A stretch of 64,000 bases of DNA from Spodoptera frugiperda (taxonomy: Eukaryota > Arthropoda > Insecta > Lepidoptera > Noctuidae), in contig NC_064240.1 of NCBI RefSeq assembly GCF_023101765.2, forward strand, positions 1,116,001 to 1,180,000, read 5' to 3'. A program made the translations under genes and the position numbers. The first letter of the stretch is position 1; each line of letters starts with the position of its first letter. The notes under the pieces were generated by a model that saw only the letters and a program-made list of their open reading frames with translations, searched no databases and was not told the DNA's origin. Positions 37,001 to 49,000 of the stretch are shown here, piece by piece.

Positions 37001-40000
37001 TCAAATTTAAATGACAAGTTTATTGCTGGATTGGAGCGGTGCCCTTAAAGTTTGATATGTCCTTAAGAGACTATACAGTACACTTTTGATAGAGACCAAA
37101 CAGCAGCAATATCGGATAAACATTTTTAACGAGACAGACCGAGTGTATCATGAAATACCAAACATGTAAAATACATTTTTAAAATAAATAAAAAAGCCAT
37201 ATCAATTCTACCACAAAATAAAACCACAATAAACGTATAAAAGTGAAAACTGTCATTATTTGTGTTGAAAGATATCAGACATGTTCTTTGTTGGTTTACG
37301 ACACAAGTACGTGGCTACGTGGGGGTATTTAGATTGTCAATGAATACTTACACAGATTTCTAAAATGTAAACTTTGCCAAGGTAATTGGGACACTTAGTG
37401 GCATAATAAATTAAACATTATTTTTTTCAGTTTCTCGTAAACGAAACGGTGTGGAGAGCCATTCTTAAATGTAGGAGAGCCATGCTTCGGCACGAATGGG
37501 CCGGCTCGGAGTGAGAAAACCGACGTGAAACAACGCTTGCATTTTGTTGTGTTTCGTTGTGTGAGTGAGGTTACCGGACGCCACCCTAATCAATTCTCGC
37601 CTTAATCTTACCAATCCCCGATTCCCCAACAACCCTTAAATTCCCTTAAAAGACCGGCAACGCACTGGTAACGCGTCTGGTGTTTCAAGTATACCTTATT
37701 ATATATACAACGAACTTATATGTATACATAGTAATAAAACTATTCGATTTATTAGTTACCAGTTATATTGCTAGTTACTAGTAATTAGTTAATTCTTCGA
37801 ACTGTATGTTTTATTACAATACTTGAACCAGTTTATTCTTCGCTAAAACGTATCTAATGTCATGAAATAAGATTTATAAATAAAACGAACACAAATCGTG
37901 TTAGTTCCACCGCTTAAATATCGACAACCATTAGTCAGATGTTCATGATTTGTACATTTCAGAATTCGCCCCGGTTAACATAATTACTCGTGTTTCCAAA
38001 TATTTTCATACATGTCACTTGTAGTACAGTGGCTGGACAATTGGTTTTTGCATAACTCGTTGTGAAATTAAATACGGCACAAAATGGGTCTAAAAGGAAC
38101 ATGGAAAATATACATACTTCAACATCTTTATTTGGGTTGTTTTTCTCATAAGGTGATAAGTGTGAGTGTAATAAATATTTTATAAATGCATAATAAACGT
38201 GAAAGTTTGTTTTGTTTGGATGTCGATCTATCGTATTTGAACTACTGAACGGATTTTGATGAAATTTAGTATTAGCTGACTAGGTGATATGACACTTTTT
38301 ATCCCACAGGAACGCGGGCAAAGCCGCTGACAAAGGCTAGTAATCTATATAACTGTATAGTTTGAAGTCCTGTAGAAAAGTCTGTAATGCCTACCTAATA
38401 TGTATCTATTATTGCAAGTAATTTACAGTAAATACATTAAATCGTTTGCACAATAAAGGGGCTGGATTGAGCAGTTTACGCGCTCCATTACGTTTGTTTA
38501 AACATCGGGTTTCTTCCCACGGAGTGACGTGTGGGCAGGCGCTAATATGCTGCATGCATTGTATGATAATAATATGATGATCAAGATAGAATATGGCAAA
38601 ACAATGAATACTCGTACACAACATTGCAGTGTTGCAGTAATGAGCTTCCGGATAGAACAACGTGTTATTGGATTTTTGGATAGAGCCTGAAGTTGATCTT
38701 GGTGCATGTAAATTTTATTGAATCCCTATTTCAAGATTGCTGAAAACTTCGCCGTCTGAGAAGACGCCTTTGGTCAGCAGTGGTCACTTATAGGCTGATG
38801 ATATTTCAGGAAACTCAATATAAGTAATAAGCAAAAATATGAATTACTGGACACCGTGTTGATCGAGCGTTATATTTAACAAGTGCCATTCTGCCTACAT
38901 CTCCACGTTTTAGTATACATAACTGATAACCAGTGAAAGTTTTACTTAGAAATAAAATAAAATAATCCTTTGTCATTTTGTGTCTGTTTCTATGCAACTT
39001 ATTCTAACTGAACGCACTAAGTACACGTACCTATTATATAATTTTAATTAAAATCAAAATGACTAAGTAAGTGAAAGGTAGCTTACTAACAACTAAGACT
39101 ACATAATATACTTATTTATTCTTAATTAAAGTAAGTGTTAAAAAGCATTCAAACAATTTATGCTATTTCAATTTTATTTAACGCTCATAACCCGTTTATT
39201 TATTTATTTCAAAACTCAATACAAGTAGGTAGGTTATTGATAGAATATTTTACATTATTTGATGTAGGTTTCTGAAGCAAAACTTTTTTCAAAATGTCTT
39301 AGATATACGAAGATGAGTTAGGACATCTTACAGAATAACTATTTTTTTTATATCTTTATTTATTTAGAGGCTCTACCAATGTCAGCCCCATCGTAGCTCG
39401 TACATAGAGATACATACATTTTTAACTACGAGAGACACCTTGTAAGCTAAGAGAGCTGTACACAAACTTGTAAATTTTGGAATTAGTACATTCCTACTGT
39501 AACTAGTCTAACTTATTTTTTCACAATAACTTTAAAAAGTCATTTGTATAAGTTTTTGCAACATTTTTGCGCCACGCCACATGATAAAGTACCTACGCGA
39601 CGGAGCTAAGACAAAGGAAAGTCGGCCTTGTTGACACATCACAAGACTTAGTCTTTCTTTGCTACAGTTTTTGTTTTTAATCTTCACGAAATGAAAAGAT
39701 TTTTGCTACCATTTCAACCGTGTGTATACATATGTATACTTTGAAGTGGGTTTTATGTCATAGTATACTCTTTCGAGATTTCATCACACTTGTATACCCA
39801 CTTTTCACCATTTGTGACACTGTATTGTTGAATAGATAAAAAAAATTAAGTCACCTTTTTATGGTATAAGCCGGTAAACCGGCAGACGTATAGCTTGATT
39901 AAGCATTGTTTCACGTCGGTTTTCTTTGAGGCCGCGGTATCACTTCGGTTGAACCGGCCCATTCGTGCCGAAACATGGCTTTCCCACACTGAAAAAGTTT

Positions 40001-43000
40001 GGAGTTTGTCCTTGTGGCTAGGCTATATACAGGCTTTGTAATCAATTAGCGACTAATTTCACTAATTAACTGACTAATGGACAATTTTATTTTGTTTTAA
40101 CGTTTCAAAAGTACTTGAATAGCTAATCTGTAAAACTATGTGACCGTTTCCACTGATACTAAGTTATGTAGCTGTGTGAGGAAGATGCGCAGCTCGAGTA
40201 TACGATGTATCAATAGTAGGGAAGCCATCCATAGCACACATCTACAGCACGCATCTTTCCATATAAAACATAGATTAGCTGAATCCGTTTCAACGAGTGC
40301 TATGCGATACCAATGAATATGATTGTCGGAAGCCAAAAGCATCCACAGACACAACACATCTTTTGTCAGAAACAGATATTATAAAAAACTTTTTAACAAA
40401 AATAAATGGAATGGATGATGATTACCAAGCGTCATTTTAGGTGCACATGGAACAGATTACCGAGAGCTCGCGTGCTGGTCTAATTGAACCTAATTCGATA
40501 CAACACCCAGCCCTACAGAACACTGCCGCGGTTGCGACACGCGCGACATTCAATATCCTCTGTTCTCTTTTACATTTCATTCTGATTGACAATGGGAAAC
40601 AGAGGAATTGTCCATTCAACTCCAATGTTATCAATTGTAACATGATTTTGAGCGTAGCCCTGTTATAAACCAACACTGTAATAACGATTGAATACTAAAG
40701 GTATTGATCATCAATTTCTTTGCTATGTTATGAGTCCTATGTAGCAAAAAGTTTACTAGGTACAACAAAACAATAATTCCTGCATCGTTAATCGAGTGGT
40801 CGCAAGTGCGACTGCCGGACTAGGGGACTCGAATTCGATTCCCCAAAGTATTACTGGGGTTTTTTCAGTTTTTCGCAAATTTCTCAGTAGCACGGAGTCT
40901 GAAATTGTGACCAGTATATGGCAATAGGCTAACCGCCTATTACATGGGACTGCCGTAATGTGCACCTCGGCTTACTCCTTCGAGGATAAGAGAAGTGAAA
41001 TTGCACAAAAATTCCAAATTAAACAAGACCAAAAACGTAACTAACGCCCTCTACGCATCCCTAAACAGCACACGACACATCAAATTAGAGAGCAGACATT
41101 CCTAGTCATCTCAAGGAAGCAATAAGTTTATTTTATCCTTCTTCGTCACCCACGTTAATAAAACCCCTCTCTTTATGGTCCATTAAACACGCGATTACGA
41201 TTATATCTTTCATTGAAGCGTAAAGATTAATGTTGCTCATAAATGATTTGTTTGTCTAATCCTCGGCGTCATAATTGGTATCATTAATGGTCTTCTGTAG
41301 ACTGTCTGGCATTTGGATGGCGTTGAATGACTTTGTTTGATGGTGTTAGTGGTACTTTTTGTTTTTAAGCATACATATAATGTTGGTTTGTTAGTGTTTG
41401 CAGTTGTGTTCTTTTACGGTAAACAAAGAATATCATGCACCAAAAGAGAAGAAGCTTAGGTACCCAATTTTGCCAACTAGTTATTATATAGTAACAGTTC
41501 CGAAAACAAGAATTTAATCTGATCAACGTGACCATGTACCAGCATTTTCCCATAACCCTAGCAAAACCTTTACTGTGATCTCCAACCCAATTGCTAAGAG
41601 TGAAGATGACAAATATGACAAAATCTCTAATATACGTATAGGAGTCCCATAGTCCCGCAGAGGACTGTCTCGAACAGTTGATATAGATATGTATTTTGTT
41701 TTTTTTTTTGAAGGGAGAATATCATCCCATGACTTGTCCTGCCTTGGGCGACGTGAGAGTGAGTGTCAAACTCTTACTAACTAAAGACCACTCCGTCCTA
41801 CTCCTGCTTTTTGAGCCAAAGCCCCGGTAAAGCCACTACGTAATCCACAGCGTATGTATTATGGTAGCTATTCAATTATAAAGTATTTTAACAAAGTATG
41901 GTAATCACTTAAAAGAGTTCGTGTTTCGCAAACGATCTCTTGGGAACGGCTAGACTAGACGTGTACCACTTAATTTAATTAAATAAACATAAGCTACACT
42001 TCAATAGCTTTCAATATGAAAATTCTAATCCCAATACACTTAGAAGATGATAAATTATTTTATTTTTCGCCTGGAAAATTCTCGACTTTTACGACACGTA
42101 CAAAGATGATACACCTTTTAGGGTGCTTTTCCATCAGAAATGTGCTATGCTACGAAGATGTAATAGCTAAGTTGTGAAACTACCGTTTCCACTGTGGACA
42201 CTTAAGCTAACTAAGTTATGTAGCTGTGCGAGTAAGATGTCCAGTTCGAGTACGTGGTGTTTCGGTAGTAGGAAAGCCATTCATAGCACGCATCTTTCCA
42301 AATAAAAATATAGTTTACACCAGTGCTAAGCTATGTGTACCAGTGGATATGATTGGTGGAAGTCAAACACATCCACGACAACGTAGCATAGCACATCTTT
42401 GGTGGAAAAACACCCTTATCCTCCAAATGGCTGGACATCTCATAAGTTTTCTGTTTACATTATGATGAAACTTGACGTTTATCGTATGCAGGGTAGAACT
42501 TATTTGGTTTAATAAGTAGATTATATAAAATGGTAGGTGAATGTATTTTGAAAAATGTGGTATCACACGTCGTTGTTATTTAAAAATACAGACACTTATT
42601 AAATACATCGGACCTATGTATAATCCGGAGCTGCGGACTACCTAGTGGGTTTACCGGGGCCCCGGCTCGAAAAGCAGGAGTAGGAACGGGGTGGTTTTTA
42701 GTCAATAATAGTCTGACACTCCCTCTCGCCTTGCCCAAGGTGGGAGAAGTCATTGAATGATTTTCCCCCTTAAAAAAAAAATGTACCTATACATTTTTTT
42801 TTAAATTCATTATAGTGCCAACTAATTAACTTTAATTATCACAATAAAACAACAATTTAACATTTCTCAAAACAAGCATTTTGTTCCCACAAATACCTAC
42901 AATGGCGACTATGACACAGAAAACCGTTTATATTTAGCTTCGTTTTACAAAAATGCTGTTTAATTTCTGTCTATGCCATTAAATTGTTTCGCATCACAGC

Positions 43001-46000
43001 GTACACTGTAATAGTTGTATTATATAAATAAATATATGTACATACATGTGCAAATGTATAAAATAACTTGTATATGTCATTGTGTGAATTATAAAAGTAA
43101 TACTGGTAGGGTATTTTCTGTTACTAATAACCCTTATCTTGCCAAGTTTTTGGCGTCTAGTATCATCATCGTCATCAGCCGATAGATATCCACTGCTGAA
43201 CAAAGGCCTCCCTCTTAGTCCACCACGGGTCCGGTTACAAAGGGGAAAATTTTTACCAGTAGGTACTTTACCCTATTACTTTAATAAATCATTACCTTGG
43301 ATTGGATTGGTACATTATTTTATTCAAACTGCACTGTTATACCATATGCGGATACCAATAGCATATTGTGATGCAGCCGTATAAATCAGAAGGACATAAA
43401 AAGGATATAAGCATGACTGCTTCGTTGGTCGAACGGTCGCAAGTATGACTCGCCGGGCAAAGCGTCTCTGATTCGATACCTAGATCAGTCAAAGTATTGC
43501 TGGGCTTATATCAGTTTTTCAATTGTCAGTAGTAGCACAGAGTCTGGAATCGTGTCCTTGATATGGCAATAGACCCACTTCCTATAACTCGCGACTTATA
43601 ACACAAATATTGAAAAGTGGATCTATTCCAGGATATGGCAATAGGCTCACCCCTATTACATGGGACTTTAACACAAAATAGTGAAAAGCACCTCTGCCTA
43701 TCCCTTCGGGGATAAAAACACGTGAAGTTGTGTGGATCTATATTGTACAGTGGCATTAAGCGCCGTATTGTATACCTCTGCCTACCCATTCGGGGATAAA
43801 AAACGTAATCATAAGAACATTAACTAAGCATATACGTGCAGTTAGTAACTAATACAAGATATGGAAAGCAAAGCTATAAAATAACATACTTTTCTATAGA
43901 TATAATCTTTCATTGAACTAATTTCAACCGTTCTACAAGCACTCCGGAGTAATAAATAAATTCCTCCTAGTGTTAGTTTTGGAGTTCTAGCAGCGATTCG
44001 GAATATTGTCCGTGTCTCGCTGATTGTGACAATTAATACAGTTGATCTCGACTCGGTTTTTTATAACGGTTGCCTATCAGTTTTTTTTTTTGTGGACAGC
44101 GAGCGAGCCCATCGTGTGGCGTATGGTTGTATGGTATGTGTTTTGTACACGTGGTCTAGTAATATTCGCATTCGCTTATTGTTATCTAGGTTTTGATTGT
44201 AAATTATAAGCTATTCCGTGTGTTATTGTCATTAAAGGAGAATATTAAACTTAAAAAAAATAGGACCCATCTTCAATTTTCTTTACTACTTTTTTTTTTA
44301 AGTTAAGGTTATTTCCCTAATACTTTTTCTTAAGTCTAAAAATACTATGCTGGAAACCACATCAAAATTGGTTCAACCAAACGCGAGATAATCAAGAATT
44401 AACATACAAATATACAAGTTAAACTGTACTGTTATCGTTATCACCCCATAGCCTGACCACAGTCCATATTTCAGGAGAAAATAAACAAAATAAAAGAAAA
44501 GAGGTCACACAATAAAAATAAACTACTTTTTAATTGTTTTCCCTCCATTAATGGGCGCATAATCGTCTCAAAGGTTTCGTGAGCGCGTCCGTTCGTGCCC
44601 CAATACAAGAGGAAAGGCTTAAAGCCTTTGGTATACATTTCTGGTTGTTCACTAATGTTTTTCCCCTTGGTGGTTTTAAAAGAGCAATGTATTTGTATTT
44701 GGAACCCTTTAGGAGGATTCGTTTATTTGTATGCGTGGTCTTACTTTTCTATTTTGATACTAGATGTTGCCCGCGACTTCGTCCGCGTAGAATAACCACT
44801 GTTGACAGATTTTAGGTATTTTTTAAATTAAAGTCTATAAATAAAGCCTATACAGCATTGGAAGCTCAAGGGAAATCTTGCACAAGAATTTTCTTTAAAA
44901 TTTTACGTAATCGAAACCACAAGCGGGAATCTAGTATAGATGTGTACAGAGTGTAAACGCTCCCAAACGCCGCAGAGGTGATAAAACAGAAGAAAAAAAA
45001 AACATCAAAAAATTAAGGAATTCAATGTTTAATGAAACATTGATTACAAAATCAACTGCTTAAGGCTGATGTTACATAAATAATACGAAAACAAAAATAA
45101 TTAAAATTATAAAAACAAAATAACATTATAACGTTTTTCAGGAGCGTTCCGATTACACCCTGCATGTACCTATGTATAGGCAATTCGTATCGCTTGCTAA
45201 TGGAGACTAGAAGATGACAGTGTGTAGCCCTTAAACTACCAAAATCTGTCAAACTCATTAAAGATAAAGTGACGACCTTGATAAAGGTAAAAGTTAGGAG
45301 GAAATGTCCTTTCGGCTTTGTGTATCTCACGACAAAGGAGGCACGTGTGTGTACACTGTCCCTATTTCTTAAATTACACGGTATCTTATAAAAGACCCGT
45401 CTCTTCCTGTAATTTGTAAAGGTTTTTGTTACATAACGAGAGGTTAAGTCTATCTATAACTATCTGCAACTCGTGATAGTTCACTGCTGGGCGAGATTTG
45501 TCATATTTTTTGCACTTGCGGCTTTGTTGATTGAACTTAAGGTAAAGTTCACCAAAATATACTATAATCTACAGCCATTCGTCACCACATGTCATATTAT
45601 AAACGACTAGTTAACACGTTAACCGCCACATCGGTCACTGATGACGGACGCTTAGCTGAGGATTTGCCTTCAACAGTTTTCTTTCTACAGTTAAAGCTTG
45701 AAGAAAAGTCATGTAATTTCCACGCGAACCTAGACAATACTGAAACGTCTAGAGCATGCAAAGGTTACTTTGTCATCATAGCCCTTGTCACCAGCAAGTT
45801 ACAAGTAGGTCGGTCAGTAAAGGACAAAGACTAAGCCAGCCATTTTCCTCGAAATAAATCAGCTGTAGAATAACAACTAAGACGATTAGGATCTAATTTG
45901 AGAACAATGTAATAGTTAGGATGTCAAGTTCACAGTAACACAGATTGGTGACAAATAATAAATCAGTTTGTTGTATACATTTTCCTTCCTTGCATTTAAG

Positions 46001-49000
46001 AATTGAGCGGTTGCTAATACAATTCTGAGTAGTCGAATATTTTTTATGATATTTGACAATAACAGGAATATGCATTGTACCTTTGTGGATGTCTCACTTT
46101 TATAGATACATATGTATGTCGAAAAGGTCATTAGTATTTTTTTTTTCAGGGGGAAAATCATCCAATGACTTCTCTCGCCAGGGCAAGACGAGAGGGAGTG
46201 TCAGACTCTTACTGACTAAAAACCACCCCGTTCCTACTCCTACTTGTCGAGCCGGTAAACCCGCTAGGTAGTCCGCAGCTCCGGATTAAGCATCAGCCCT
46301 ACTGAGCCCCATCTGTGGTGGTCTGATGGCTCTTTGAGGTGCGCGCGGAACGTAACGCGCCGCACGCAAAGGTCATTAGTATGGGACTACAATTTACTCC
46401 AAAGCAAAGGAAAAAAGGCACGCTTCAATAATATAATAAATTGTAACGTCACGCCCGTCAAAGAGGAGAGATTGCGGTTGACGATTCAACATTGCACCAC
46501 AGCAGATACTCTTGTCTTGGACTCCGAGCAGACAACTACTTACTGGAAACGGTCATTCGATCAGTGTGATTGCTATCATTAGAATCAGTATAGTGAGTTA
46601 TTATTTGTTAGTTACAGTGAATTAACTGTGATGTATGTTGTTAACCATGTTTGCACTTTGAAAGTGACTGAGACCTCTGAGATTGTTTCGGCGTTTCTTC
46701 TCAGAGTATTCAGTAGCAAATGTCGACCCCATCACTAGCTTAAATAATAGTGCAGTTTACGAAAATAAAGTACATTTTTATTACGAACAATCATCTATTG
46801 TTTTACTGCTACCAACACTACGACACACGTATTTTCCTGTTTACATTGCAACCAAAATATAATATAATAGCTGTCAATAGCTAATTATAATACTGCATAG
46901 CACATTGTTAATCACACTATTATTATAAATGTGAACATTTCTTTGTTTGGATGTTTGACGTCAATCACGCTGACACTACTCACCGAATTTTGATAAAATT
47001 TAAATATAGACAAAGTATGAGCTGACTTGGGTCATAGGATACTTTTTATTCAATGAGAACGCGGGTGAAGCCACTCGCAGAAAGGTGATTATTTTAAGTA
47101 AAGAAAGGCGTTGAAAGTCGGAGAGTGGTGCATAAAGCAAGTCGTTTTCAAGTGATACCCAACTGAAGAGGATGAGATGATGACTGACTGAAGATGATAA
47201 CTGACTGTTTGCAGGGAGTCACTGGATGCAAGTCGAGTCTAACCAATCGATCTAAAAGTCATTGATGGAGACATGTTCAGCAGCAGACGTCTGAATTTCA
47301 ATAGAGCACTTATACCATATCTACATATCTAGCGTCCATTCAGATACCTAGTCATCTAGACACCATAACCTTTCAACCTTGAAACGGAAAGGACCGTGAG
47401 TTAGCCATTACTGCCCTGTCCCACCCCGTTATATTGTCAATGCTCAATGTACACAGAAATAAATAGAGACATCAAATGACAACGTGTATTTACATGCAGA
47501 TTAGATCCGTGCATACAATGGACTAGACCAACCAACTTATCCATACCGACGGATAAAAGGGGAACTAAAATAAAATGTATGGATTGATAAAATTTTGCGT
47601 TGTAAGCAGCGCCACCGTGAGATGTATTGCTAAGTTGGTTGGTATTAAATAAATGTAGCGTGTTGAGCCGGTGTACTGGAATAAATAAATCGAGTTACAA
47701 TTTTCAAATTCTGTCGCTATATTCTAGTTATTTGTTGTGGAATTTTCTTGGTCTGGTATTTAGGTGAACTTGTTTAGAATTAGTAGGACAAAAGGGCATT
47801 ATTGACTAATGTTACAATACAACTGGGATATAAATCCGAATGTATGTTTGTGTTACGTAACAAATCATACATACACTCACGCCTGTATCCCATGAGGGTA
47901 AGCATAGACAGTAGGCAGAGACAATGGAACGCCAATTTTATTGCTTCTTTCGCTTCATCAACAGTCATCAGTTTTTTCATGCATGCTCGTCGATTAAGGG
48001 TACCTTTATTTTGCCCTTTCTTTAACATATCGGTAATCTGGTCGATAAATATCCGTCTAGGGCGCCCTCTACCAATATCAATAAAATTAATATTACGTCT
48101 TGATGAAAGACTATCAAAAATTGTTTTGTTTTTTCATTTTCTGCTATCAAATCTTTTCACAAGCACCTATCGTATGGCTCCTGTAGTTCCATTCTGTCTC
48201 ATCATCATTATTATTTTATATGTCTTCATAACAAAATTCTTCCTTTATCATTAATTTTCATTGATACTCAAGAATGTGCAGAAGTTATTTCAATCCTCTT
48301 TGTCCCGACCAAAGACTGTAACGACTGAAAGTTTTCATTGAACAAGTTTCATGAACGGAGGTCGCATTCTGAATTGTGATTGTTATAAGTTTCAGAGTTA
48401 GCTTGTACTAAGACATGGTTCGTCTTAAAAGTAAAATATATAAGTGTGGGAGAGCCATGCTTCGGCACGAATGGGCCAGTTCGACCAGAGTGATACCACG
48501 CCCTCTCACGACGTGAAATAACGCTTGCGTTGTGTTTCCTTGTGTTTCGTTGTGTAAGTGAGGTTGCCGGAGGCCCAATAATCAAAATAATCATTTTTAT
48601 CCCCGATTCTCCCAAAACCATTGAATTCCTGTTACGACCCAGAGATGACAAACGTGCAAATAAATAATGTATAACTTAACTGAAAAATCACGGTTCACTC
48701 ACGTACAGTAATGGAGAAAAGCTCTACTAGTTTCGAGTCACAGAGGGACTCTTCATCATGAACAGCGTGCGCAGACGCGGCGATGTCGCGCAGCCTACTG
48801 GCAGCACATATTTTAGCCCATTTAGTATGTCTCACGATAGCTATTATAAAAATAATGTATACCTGTTATATAATATGGTATTATAGCAGTATTTAACAAC
48901 AATGACTATTTTATTTATAATGTCTCTTCGTTACCATATAATTAAACAGGTTTTCCATATAAATTATGCAAAACTGTTAGAAATATGTGTTATCTTGCTT

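Noticed and set aside
40437..40676. Pair of overlapping frames on both strands
   Set aside because: Mutual overlap on opposite strands with no protein-like signature; looks like chance openness of a slightly GC-richer patch.
47802..48254. 150-codon plus-strand frame
   Set aside because: Antisense to a reverse-transcriptase remnant whose minus-strand frame has recognisable residues.
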